DNA from: Symbiodinium natans
Lineage: Eukaryota; Sar; Dinophyceae; Suessiales; Symbiodiniaceae
Length of the DNA: 64,000 bases
Assembly (NCBI GenBank): GCA_905221605.1
Contig: CAJNDS010002854.1
Location: 62,001 to 126,000, forward strand
Direction of reading: 5' to 3'
Part shown: positions 1-11,175 of the stretch, piece by piece
Layout of the letters: each line of letters begins with the position of its first letter
How positions within the stretch are numbered: the stretch's first letter is position 1
Notes under the pieces: generated by a model
What the model was told of the DNA's origin: nothing
Databases searched by the model: none
Seen by the model: only the letters and a program-made list of their open reading frames with translations
Position numbers and translations under genes: made by a program

Positions 1-29
1 GGAGAAAGGGAGCAAGGGAGAAAGGGCTG

Positions 30-205
30 CCAAAATGCGCACATGATGGGTTTCAGGAAGATTCTTATGTTTGAAGCAAGCTTGCAGGCCTAAACAACTT
101 GGTCGGAGGCGTGCAGCCCCCCACATTTTGCACACACAATGCTCGCATGATGGGCTTCACAAAGATTCATATGCTTTGATGCAAGCTTGCACGGCTTGCT
201 CCAGC
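30..205. repeat. Dispersed degenerate copies of the 40-kb array unit
   Basis: Two to three degenerate copies of the unit tandemly repeated at 40.3-41.6 kb. The stretch at 106-160 (GTGCAGCCCCCCACATTTTG, then CACAATGCTCGCATGATGGG) matches the array sequence GCGCAGCCCCCCCATTTGCA followed by CACAATGCTCACATGATGGG. The flanking motif GAAGCAAGCTTGCAGG corresponds to GAAGCACGCTTGGTACGG in the array. No terminal inverted repeat is visible here, so these are loose copies rather than a second complete element. Confidence 0.6.
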
Positions 206-511
206 AGGCTCAGCTTGTGCAACCGAGTCGCCCGAAGATATCTAGGATGTGTCCATCTTGCTGGCTCAGCTTGGCTTGGACCAGGCTGCAGCGAAGGTAT
301 GCGACCGTCAAATGCCGTATGCAAGGGGGCAAGGGTCTACTTATCACGTCAAAGATATCCTACAATGGAATTTGCACCGACATCCCGACACTATATCCCT
401 GAGTTGTCAACTGCGTGGGTTGCTTTCTGCCACAGTTGTGAAAACTGGGTCAAGAAAAGACTTTGGGCCCCATGGCGGTGCGCACCTATGGCACCAGGCG
501 CTGGCCACACT

Positions 512-3500
512 CTACGCCAATCTGCGTAGGGGCATTCCGACCTCCAGCACGGAGAGTGCGGACATGCTCGTGCTTGTGCCTGGGTCCCTTTGCCGCAAGA
601 GCACGCCGAAGGTCGGGCCTTTGGCCTCGGACCCGGGCTGTGCCGTGGCCAGTGCTGCCAAGAGCGAGGGCCCTTGGGAGCTGGCATCTTCAGGATCGAT
701 GTCAACAGCCTGACACCGTACGCAACGCCCGGCTGCCTCGAAAGCTGCGTTTCCCAGTTGGAGGGGGAGACTGACAGGCCAGCATGCCTCCTCGTAGGGT
801 TGCTCCAGGTCCACCTCCAGGTTTGCACGGAAGCGGTCTGCGGGCACTGCCAGGCCACAAACACGGCCGAACTCTCTGAGAGATGCCGTGGACACTAGGA
901 GCAGAGTGTTCGGTGCATTCGCGAAATCTGTCTTATCCGTGGGCGCCGGTGCTTCGCCTGTGCCACCCGCACACGAAGGGGCGGCCGAGGCCGCAGCCAA
1001 GCGCAGGCCCCGGATGTTGAGCACCTGCTCAAACCAGCTGGCTGCCGCGGCTGCCGCAGTCTCGAAGTCTTGACCAAAGGCCACGGCACCGGACTCACTA
1101 GACTCACTGGACTGGCCGGGATGCGACTCAACCGGCTCGACGCCTGCTAAGCGTAGGAAGTCCGAGTCCCGCCCGCTCAAGGGAAGCTCCAACGTCTGGG
1201 CATGGTACCTGGTGGACAGGATTAGCACCAAGTGGCCCCGCTCCCCACTCTTCAGAGACAGCTTCACGGTGGTTAGGCGGGGTGCCTGCTTTGCGCTGAC
1301 TGCCCGCCCTCGGCCCGTAATCTGGTTTTCCAACATCAGGCACCATCTCCGGTCCAGGAACAAGGTGCCGCTGCCGTCCAGGGGCCAACGCCGAACACGC
1401 AGGGGCCCACATCCTTTGACGGGGTAAACCTTCAGAGCCCTGATGTCTCCAATGGTCCGAGCTTGAGGGTGCAGAGGCTGCAGAGGCAGGACCATTTCAG
1501 GGGTTGTCTCTGGCAGCTTGCAGCCTTCAGAGTCTTCAGAGCAGTCAGGCATCACATCCACGAACTCAGAGAGAAGTGTCATCCAGCTGGAGACATCAGA
1601 CAGTGTTGAATACAATCCAAAGGACACGCGAACCACACCTGTAGGCCGGCCATCTACGAGACCTTTGTCGTCTCCACACACTTTGCCAGATGCGAAGAAG
1701 TGCCGGATGTCAGCATCGTCCAGGTTCAAGTACTTCTGGCAACCCCCTGCATTACAGTGGCAACCGGTGCGCAAGACGATCTGCCTCGCTGCTGCCCGCT
1801 CACCAACAATCCCATAAGGGATTGGCGAGCCATCCGCATAGTGAAGGCTCAGTGCCAGAGTTGGGCCTTGGACCTCGCACCAGCTCTTCTCCTCGTGCCG
1901 GCCGAACACTGTGCACACCCTGAGCCCATTGCTATGGTGCAGCCTCACTGTGCGAAGGTATGCCTCGCGTCCCACAGCCTGTGCATGCCGACATCGCGCA
2001 TGGTCAGGGCCAAGCGCCCGGACCGCTTTGAGCTGCGCAGGGAGCGCTGCGATCCCTAAAAAATGGGGCGTGCCCCGCTCCAGCCACTCCGTCAACTGAG
2101 GCCGAGGGATGGCAAAGCCAGAGCTTGCCGACAGGGAGGAGACGCAACCTCCGGCGAAGTAGAGTGGCCTTCCAGGCCCTCCGGCAGGCCCTCCGGTGCC
2201 ACCCTTCCTTGGCCCTCCGGTGAGGTCTGCCTGTGGCATAATCAAGGGTGCTGCATCATGCCGCACGAGCAGTGCCCCAAGGCCAGTCGGGTAGCCGAAG
2301 ATCTTGTAGAAGGAGACAACCGTGAAGTCCGCAGGGCAGTTGCTCAGATCTAAGGCGCCAGGAGAGCAGGTCAACTTGGCGGCATCCAGCAAAACTCGCC
2401 ACTTCAGCGCGCCCGCCCTCAGCCGCTGCACACAGGACAAGTCGCTGCGAGCTCCGCTGAAGTTGGACTCGCCTGGGAAGGCGATGAGGTTGCAAGAAGA
2501 GCTCACAACCGGCACGGAGTCTTCGGAGCCTTCCAAGCGAGCAGCCTTAGCCGTCCGGATTTGCAGCTCCCCTGTTTTCGACGCGTCATTGAGGCATTGA
2601 GGCATTGAGGCTCGGCCCTACCTTCCCAACTTCATGCCGAGTGGCCAGGAGGTCGTCTTCAAACTTGGAAAGCTCTTCAAGGGCGAAGGTGCCATAAGTG
2701 CAGCTGCCTTCCTTGGCATACTGCCGAAGGCCAACCATACCTGCAAACTGAGTGTCAAAGGCCGACAGATGCACATAGGGACATAGGTTCTAGAGGGTCT
2801 AGAGGTTCTAGAGGATCTAGAGGTTCTAGATTTTGAGAGCTTATACGAGTAGGGTGCCGAGCTGGGCACTCATGTTCGTGAACAAAGTCTGATCGCAGCA
2901 GGGCCGCTGGTGTGGCTCTCGTCAGCGTACAGGAAGACGCTGCTCTGGGTCCATGGGAGATGCTCCCCCAAGAGCTGCAGACCCTGAGTGACGCCCGAAG
3001 TAAACACCACTGAGTGGGTCTCCCTGCTGACGTTGAACATCTGCCTTCACAGGTCTAGACACACCCCAAAGCACGCCATGCGCCCCACATGCCTTTAGGC
3101 GCGTCTGTGCCCAGGCTCAGAGTTTCGGGATTTGGGGGTCTTTCGGGAGCCTTAAGGCTTCAGACTTTGAGGCTTTAGGGCTGGGGCTTCAGGGCTACCC
3201 TTAAAGCCTCAAGCAAAATTCTGAGCCTTTGAACTCCTGTAAAGCACCAAGCCCTGAGTATCTGTCCAACTGGTCGAACCTGTAGGGTTTCGAGTTTTCG
3301 GACACCCCCCCTTGCCAACAAAAAGAACTGTTACTTGTTGCAATCTGCAGCCAGTTGGCAGGACCAAGTCTCGGCACTGCTCCATGCGCTGCGCTGTCTC
3401 CGGCGAGCTGTGGGGGTTGGCCAGGCAGCTGTCCAACAACAGCGCCTGGCGGACATGGACACACATCACTCGAGGCCAAAAAACTGCCTAATCATCATTG

Positions 3501-3785
3501 AAGGCATCTGCAAGTTGGGCGGCCTTGAACAAGCAGACTGTCTTCTCGAAGCGTGCAATGAGTTCATCTGCCAAAACACCCCTAACCCCTGAACCCCAAG
3601 TCTGAAACCCCTCCACCACGACTTCTACTCAAGACTTCGAACATTTTCAATCACTAAAATACGAATGAGTCGTTTATCCAAACTTCCCGAAATATCTTCT
3701 AGGCGCCTGTGCCGACTGAATCTGCGCTCGGCTATACAGCGCCGCCCCAGCATAGTCCAGGTACACGGCCTCTTTGAGGTTTCGG
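512..3785 (-). CDS. MOCOS: Molybdenum cofactor sulfurase, five exons placed, 5' end missing
   Basis: Adds the terminal sulfur to the molybdenum cofactor of xanthine dehydrogenase/aldehyde oxidase-type enzymes (family knowledge). Exons on the minus strand: about 3785-3713 (VYLDYAGAALYSRAQ), 3445-3360 (LANPHSSPETAQRM), 3044-2905 (SVVFTSGVTQGLQLL, FLYADESHTS), 2740-2622 (MVGLRQYAKEGS) and 2566-512. The frame stays open through all four junctions. The introns are GC-AG at 3446-3712, 3045-3359 and 2741-2904, and GT-AG at 2567-2621. The last exon holds the PLP lysine motif SFYKIFGYPTGLGALLVR (lysine codon 2303-2305), the cysteine loop GCHCNAGGCQKYL near 1750, then the MOSC part: a beta-barrel start (LKVYPVKGCGPLRVRRWPL) and CVRCQAVDIDP before the stop. 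About 825 residues are recovered, against roughly 890 for human MOCOS. The start codon and first residues were not found above 3785. Confidence 0.88.
2786..2836. repeat. TCTAGAGG minisatellite inside a MOCOS intron
   Basis: About five copies of a 10-bp motif of the type GGTTCTAGAG lie inside the GC-AG intron 2741-2904. A second short repeat, three copies of CATTGAGG (2588-2611), lies in the next intron (2567-2621). Confidence 0.7.
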
Positions 3786-3799
3786 CGATAGAGTTGGGG

Positions 3800-6700
3800 A
3801 GTCACCTTTTCGAGGGTTGGGAATGGCTACTGAAGAGAGGTTAAGTGACTGACTGATTCGAATCATGGATGCAAGCCGGTCAAGCCTTGGCACCGTGAGG
3901 GGGTGTTGCATTCCGGGAAAGATCACCTTCGCTCCCTAAACTATGCTTCTGGGAGCGAATCCCAGGGCATGGCGGTTGCACGACGCGTTTTTCACGTATG
4001 GGGCTGTGTAGGATGTGTCGGCTTCAGCTCGATTCTTCAGATCCCCCTATATCCCCCGGCCAGAATCCACAGCCTGGCCCCAGTGAGCAAGCTCCAGCTT
4101 TTTGTACTCCTCCACACCAGGCAAATACCTTGCGGAGCCCATAGGAATCATACAGGAATCGTACGCAGCCTACAGCAAGAGTTGCATAACAGGGCCCAAA
4201 GCTTAACCATCAAGAAACCGATGAACAAGCAACAGTCACATGTAAGAGCAGCACTTCCAAAAATCTTGGGGTTGAAAATAGTTGAAACAGGTTGCAGAAG
4301 TTCTCTCGTTACCCCGCCTCACCCCGCAAACCATCAATGCAACTTTGGAGCCACCGGAGGTGGCTGGCATCCGTGCCGAGCGTTCTGCGTAGGTGAGAAC
4401 CTCACTCGCAGGGTCATCCTTCGGTTGCTTCGGGCGCTTCGGGCCGTGATACGAGTATTGTCTAATATACTGACGTACTCTATCTACACATGAGACACGT
4501 GGAACTATCACGTCGTGATACATCGTGGCCGCGATAGCCTCAGCAACCCTCCGGATTCTCAAACTCCAAGGCACGAAAAACCGGCCGGAAACCCCCAATT
4601 CAGTTCCTGCCTTTCTCCAAGCAGCTCCAAGACCAGCATGTGTGCTCGTAGGTCAACGGGAAGGCGGAAGTTGACAGCGGCTTCGCGACGGGCTCCATAT
4701 AGGGGCAGGGGCGGGGGGGGTTGTAGTACAAAACCCTTGATCTGCTCGGACCCTTAGAGTCCTTAGAGGTTAGGGGTTGGGCTCATTGCATTAGGAAGGC
4801 GTATGAATGCTTATGAAGGCTTGAGGGCTTAGAGTCCGGGAATCTGAGGCTTCTGGGCCGAGAGCCTGCACTCCCGGCAAAACGGAAAGTATAAGCCTTT
4901 CGTGGGCACTATTGTGCATGCCCGCAGAACTCAGATGCCCAAGACTCATTTCAGGGTTGGGTCGCTTCAGTTCACCTGTGCCATGCAGTGTCCCGCACCT
5001 TTCTCGGCTGTCTCCGGCGTGAAAATGGTCATGACCGAATTCGTGAAACTGCGGTGACAGCTCACGGACTGCAGCATGCAGCAGCCGAGCTTGAAAGACC
5101 TACGGCCACGGACTGTTGGCCTTCTACCGTCAATAATCCACGTTCTTGACTGCCATCGTCTACAGGCATACTGTCATCCGATGCCCTGGTCGACTTACGT
5201 GGGATGGGGGCGCTGCTGGCTCAAAACATGGGAGCCCTACGTTGCTTTCCCTTACTGAACCCGCACAAGCCATCTCTGTCCCTCAGGCGCAATAGGTCCA
5301 TTCCTGCGCTGTTGTGCCGGGCTTAGGAAGTCCGAAAACGAAGCAGCGACACCTCCGTGTTTCACAAGCTCCAGGAACTCGACATCCCTATTCCCTGACA
5401 TGTTTCGGTTTAGGTCGGGTTTACAGTATAGGGATTCGGTAGTCTCAGCCGCAGCTCTTTTCAATGAACCCATGGACCCTGATAAACCCAAAACCCGAAT
5501 CTAACTTGAAACTCCTAACCGTGCCAGTCCCCGTTCAGGAAGACTCGAGACAACATCTTGGCTCGGCCGTCACCTTGCAGAACCTCCACACAAAGCACAT
5601 TGCTCGCATGTGGAACGCCCCCCAACCCCAACAAGGCCATACATGCCAAACCGGCCACTGGCCAGCTAAAGACTGGGGCTTATCGGGTTCAGGGGCGGCC
5701 TACGGCTTTGAAGGCAGCTCCGCCTAGAGGGCAGGGTTTTCCAGTCCTTGCCTTTGAAGGCGGACAAGGAAGCGAGAACTCTTTCAGGTGCGAGTTGCCG
5801 AGGTTCAGAGTTAGAGCTTGGATGAGTTTACTGCAGGGCTAGGACGATACGCCACCCGAACGAGCGTCTTTGCTCAAAACGACCCCGCCCCCCCTCCCCC
5901 CACCTGGTGCTTCAGTTGCCTCTGCGGCTTCGCGTAGCGATGCGTGTTCGGGTTCTGGAACAGATTGCCCTTCAGGGAATATCGAGTCGCGGGTTGCAGA
6001 ATCACTGATTTCGAGCAACACAGCTCACTACCTGAGCCGCCTCCTCTCCCATCCAAGCCCTTAAGACCTCATGGTCTGATCCAAGCCTCCAAGCCCCGAT
6101 GCCCCGATGCCCCAGTGCCCCAAGACGAGCCCTCCCAGCGCCTGCCGCTCAACTGCGCCGGACCGAGCCAAGGCCACCTTCATGAAGGGCCCAGGCTTGG
6201 GGCGAAATCCCTAAATGCTATAAGCGTGTGGGGGTTGAACGGGAAAGTGTGGAGCTGCATTCGTGGGATTTAGGATTTGGCAGGGCATGAAAGCATGTCG
6301 AAGGCACAGCCCCAAATCATGGCCAGTCCCCTCCTGCCATTAATGGACTGAAGCTCCCCTCAGCAACACAATACCTAAGGTCTTCAACCTTCATCCCGAA
6401 GCTGAATGAGACCTTCCCCAAAGCAAGAAACCAAAAACTCTCCGAGCCCCACCTTTGTAAAGCCTGTACACCCTCACCGCAAGTAGATCGCCTGAACCCA
6501 AAACTTTAGAAACTCCTTGCAACGCCCTACAGCGCCTCCGCTGCAGCTTTGAGCCTGGACTCGGCAGCTGCCGCCTCTCTTTTGGGCGGGAGTCAAAAAA
6601 ATCCTTTCGGAAATAGGGGTTGTGTGCAGGGCTTGGAAAGCTTCCTAGAAGGGCACAGAGATCAATGTGATTGTCGAGCTCATGTAATCGCCACATTCAT

Positions 6701-7190
6701 AGGCCATAGATCAGACAATCTTCTCACTGACCACATTGGCCAGACGGTGAAGATACAGGGCAAAAGTGACGGCGTCATCTCTTTCCATGTTTCCCCCAAG
6801 TTCTGAGTCTGTTCTTGAAGATTGCTTAGGGATGTTTAGGGTGTAGGTTTAGGTACGTTTGGGGAGGGGGGCTGGGGGGGTGGGGGGGCGGGGAGGGGTG
6901 GGGGGGGTTATATTCGGTCGCTCACGACTTGCCTATGCTTAACCCCACGACTCCCTCAACTCTCAAATTTCTGCTACAGACACCCTCACTCATCTCCAGC
7001 AACACATAGTTCCCCAGGTTTCGGGCCTTAACCTTGAGCCCCAGGACATGAACAAACCGACACACACTGCTGTGCTTCTTCAAGCATCGAACCGCTTCCA
7101 CGCATCCTAATCCCAGGCTGGCTCTTGCACGGCTTGCCCCTGGTGCTCCGACAGTTCACGACATACGTGACCCCGCAAGCACACCAGTGG
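3800..7190. other. No gene recognised; G-rich tract at 6853-6907
   Basis: Short open frames occur on both strands but none shows a family motif or a convincing exon chain. Phrases such as GGCTTAGGGCTT, decayed versions of TTTAGGG, are frequent. The stretch 6853-6907 is a run of G-blocks (GGGGAGGGGGGCTGGGGGGG) that could fold as a G-quadruplex on this strand. Confidence 0.5.
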
Positions 7191-7196
7191 TGGAGA

Positions 7197-7280
7197 GACA
7201 CGCGCGCACACACACACACACAGATACAAAGAGACATAGATACAGACACAGACACAGCAGAGACAGAGACAGAGGGACAC

Positions 7281-7328
<48 letters not shown>

Positions 7329-7892
7329 GCGCGCGCGCGCACCCACGCACGCACACGCCCACCCACGTACGTGCTCGCGCCCACACACACATACACACAC
7401 TTACACACACTTACACACACTTACACACACTTACACACACGTACACACACGTACACGCACTTACACACACACACACTTACACTTACACTTACACTTACAC
7501 TTACACTTACACTTACACTTACACTTACACTTACACTTACACTTACACTTACACACTTACACACTTACACACTTACACACTTACACACTTACACACTTAC
7601 ACACTTACACACTTACACACTTACACACTTACACACTTACACACTTACACACTTACACACTTACACACTTACACACTTACACACTTACACACTTACACAC
7701 TTACACTTACACACTTACACTTACACACTTACACTTACACACTTACACTTACACTTACACTTACACTTACACTTACACTTACACTTGCACTTGCACTTGC
7801 ACTTGCACTTACACTTACACACTTACACTTACACACTTACACTTACCCACTTACACACTTACACTTACACACTTACACTTACACACTTACAC

Positions 7893-7926
<34 letters not shown>
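7197..7926. repeat. CA / CTTACA microsatellite, about 730 bp
   Basis: Starts as (CA)n with interruptions, passes through GCGCGC, then becomes (CTTACA)n, later (CTTACACA)n mixed with CTTACA and CTTGCA, and ends in pure (CA)n. Because the unit lengths are largely divisible by 2 and 3, all frames stay open here. The 274- and 270-residue frames across the tract are products of the repeat, not genes. Confidence 0.95.
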
Positions 7927-7930
<4 letters not shown>

Positions 7931-7949
7931 GCATCCATCCACAGCCTGA

Positions 7950-9370
7950 ATCTGAAATCTGTTTGTATCTGGATCAAAGTCTGTACTCAGCCAGGCTGAG
8001 TGTAATTCTCAATCCAGTCCATGACCCTTCATGAGGATGTTCTAGGGATGCGATACAAACAAGTACGATGCACAGCTGGCTAAACATCACATACAACTGA
8101 ATCCTGGCCGCAGGTACGTCCAGCTGGCCAAGCTGGATATCCTGGTCCTTCTGTGTGGAGCTTCGTTGGTGGTAGCCACACAGGGACCCTACCACCCCCT
8201 GCTGGAAAACGCATCGGGGGTATCAACTCTTAGTGACAGTGTGTCACGCGCACACACACACACACACACGTCTTTTCAAAACCCTTCTTGAAAACGCGCG
8301 TGTTACGTCGGCAAAAAGCTCAACATGAGCGCCACCCCCGTCGAGGATTCTCAGCGTTGGTGCGTTCTAGGCTACAGTATAGGTGAACAAAAAACGGGCC
8401 CTAATTTGCAGAACTTCCGACGACTGCCACGAACCGCACGGCGCATCACGGCGCTGGACGGACGCCGCGATCTATTGTTGGCAAGATCGCAGTTCCAAGA
8501 AAAACGGAAGCATCATTGGAGGCTTGGGCCTTGGCTTTGGGGAGAAAGTTTTCCGCTTATTGAGGTACACGGACCCGAAGAGCCCTATGGCAGCAGGGCC
8601 GTAGGCTTTAGGTCGCTGATTGGTGCCATGGCTGTTCGCGGCTAAAGTTTTCAAGAACGACTCCACCCACCATGTGCCATGGCAGCTAATCCACACACAC
8701 ATAAGTGCTACAACCCCTGATCCCTGGAGGGCTTGGGACCGAAGGCTACACCACCCTCCAGAAAGCCCGTGGAGCCTGCTGATTCTGGAAGGCCCTCCTT
8801 GAGAGAAACCGACACTGCTCCTCTTTCTTCAGCTCCTGGCCCATTGCACGGCTTCGGGGCCTAGCTTGGGGCTGAGGGCTGTTTAGGCTTGGAGGCTTGG
8901 GAGACGTTGATGTGGTAGGGCGCAGACTAAGAAAAAATCAGGATCTGCAATGCAAACAGGAAGCAGCTAGGTTTTGATTGATGGGCAAAGCAGTGGGACA
9001 ACGGATCCACTGCGAATAAGAAGACCCGAAGCTAAACTGTGTCAGCAACAAAAGAGGCAGACCCAATTTGTTTGGCCGCTTGTGTGCATGAGAGTGAGGC
9101 TAAGCAGTTCTTCACCAAGCAGCCACCGCCATCCTTCAGATTGGGGAGTTATAGGCCTTGCAAGGGATTCATAATTCATCGGTCTTCTTGCAGCTTACAG
9201 CACTTCCAGGACTTCGCAGGCTCCATGGTTCAAGACAAGCGCAGTTCCTGCTCGAAACGACATCTGCTGGTGTCATATCTCAATCTTTAGCATGACTCGT
9301 GTTCGACAGATACATTTATTCCCTATCTGCCTGCAAATCTTGGATGTGTTGCCTATGGTGGCGTTGGGGA
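7950..9370. other. No gene recognised
   Basis: Contains a short (CA)n at 8250-8269 and several open frames of under 110 codons. None shows a conserved motif or exon borders I can defend. Confidence 0.4.
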
Positions 9371-9397
9371 TTTAGAATTTGGTCATGACTGTGACCG

Positions 9398-9690
9398 TGG
9401 CGGAGGCGGAGGCAGCAGTGGTGTCTGCGGTGCTGGTGCTGGTGCTGGTGGTTCTGGTGGTGGTGCTGGTGGTTCTGGTGGTGGTGCTGGTGGTGCTGGT
9501 GGTGCTGGTGGTGCTGGTGGCGCTGGTGGTGCTGGTGGTGCTGGTGGTGGTGGTGGTGGTATGGGCGGCGGGTGGGAACGGCGGTGGCGGCGGCGGCGGC
9601 GGTGGTGGTGGTGGTGGCGGTGGCGGTGGCGGTGGCGGCGGCGGCGGCGGTGGCGGTGGCGGTGGCGGCGGCGGCGGCGGTTGCGGTTGG
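9398..9690. repeat. GGT/GGC triplet-repeat block
   Basis: A first half of (GGTGCT)n and GGTGGT merges into (GGC)n and (GGTGGC)n. It would read as poly-Gly/Val/Leu on the plus strand and poly-His/Ala/Pro on the minus strand. Nothing outside the repeat supports a protein. Confidence 0.9.
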
Positions 9691-9699
9691 TGGCGGAGG

Positions 9700-10900
9700 G
9701 CTTTCCTTGCAACAGCTGGCTGGAAGGGACCTCAAACCAACGGTCCTGCAAAAAAACGATCCAAACCAAATCCCATTCCGTCAAAAGCTCCAAGACACAT
9801 CCGCCCCCATGACAGCCTTGACTCGGACCAGCTCCGTGTGTGCCTGCACACACTGTGGTTTAGGGCTTGCAGATTTAAGTACTGGGTTGCTTTTCATGTT
9901 GTCAAACTCACAGGCGGCTTAGAATGCACGGGGCATATGGCAACATGAAGACAGGTGTCTGTAGGTGCCTATGATCCCTGGATCCTGACATGGCCTTAAA
10001 AACTGGAAGGCCTTCCAAAAATCCATGCAGGTGCCTCGTTGATGGGCGCGAAGTTAAGCGCGGCCATCGTTGGAAGGTTCGGGCTTTTGGGATCTGGGGC
10101 TGGTGGTCATGTTCAAAGGGCTGGGAAACCTTGAGACCCTGGACCCTACTAAGAACCCCAAACTTTGGATGAAAATGCGGCTGCTCTCCAAAAACAGCTG
10201 TGCCTGTGCTGGCCAAGCATGCTGGCCCTAACGGCAACAACTCTTCCTGCAAGGTCGCCACAAATGGTGCCTCGCGCTGAGGGTCTTCAGGTTTAGGATG
10301 GTTTAGGATGGTTTAGGCGATCAGCAAACAAGTGTACCCCATCCCCCCTCCGAAGGGAGGGAAGAGAGGGAAGAGACAGGGAGAGAGAGAGGGAGATAGA
10401 TAGATATAGAAAGAGAGATGCTATACATAATATGGACATATGAAGACGGATGGATGACGGATAGATCGATAGATGCATAGATGTGTTCATGCATAAACAT
10501 TTTCCGCCCCAAGTCCCGACAGTCCCGAAACCCATACACCAAAACAGGAACTACCAGTTAGAACAGCTCCTTTGACAGACCAAGTCATTTGCCACATTGA
10601 AACTACCCTCCAATCTCCAACCAGCACCATAATCCCCACATGCGATGCACCTACCCCATAGTGACAAGAACACCATCACACACAACGACCTCAAACTGCA
10701 TAGTAATCTGGCTAAACGGTATGACTCACCAAACAGCCCCAAGGCATTACTCTTTGTCTGCCAGCATAAAACTCACGAGCTGAAACAAGCTGAAACAATC
10801 AGGAGAAGCCATCAGTCTGCCTCCGATGCAAATGCGAGGTTCCAGCCGAGCTTGACAAAAGGTTAAGAAAATCAATCTACGGTTCTCGAGGTTCCCCCAA
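9700..10900. other. No gene recognised; small GA and GGTTTAGGAT repeats
   Basis: Three copies of GGTTTAGGAT/C (10289-10320) precede a purine-rich tract of GAGAGG and GATA type (10338-10420). Open frames on either strand lack recognisable motifs. Confidence 0.4.
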
Positions 10901-11175
10901 AGGACATCAAGCTCTGTATGCTGCTACGAGTTGGACATGTCCAAACCACGGCCGCCGGAAGAGTTCTGACCCAGGGCCGGTACACTCGGTCAGCTTGAAG
11001 CAGTCAGCGCAGCTTTCGTGCGGGCGGACGCGGGGTTTGCAGAATGCTTCAGAGCTGAACCCTGCTGGCAAGGCTTCATGGCCACGGCAGGAACGTGTCT
11101 TCTGCAAGCTCTCGGAGGCGGAGAATCCATGAATTATAGCCATATGCTAAACCCGGGCGCACATGTTGAAAGTTA

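Noticed and set aside
2572-2621. A 50-bp GT-AG intron in MOCOS ending at the first AG
   Set aside because: It would put the two exons out of frame. The next AG, five bases on (intron 2567-2621), keeps the frame.
7125-7999. Two overlapping open frames of about 270 codons (His/Thr-rich)
   Set aside because: They are readings of the CA/CTTACA microsatellite; composition is dictated by the repeat and both strands are open.
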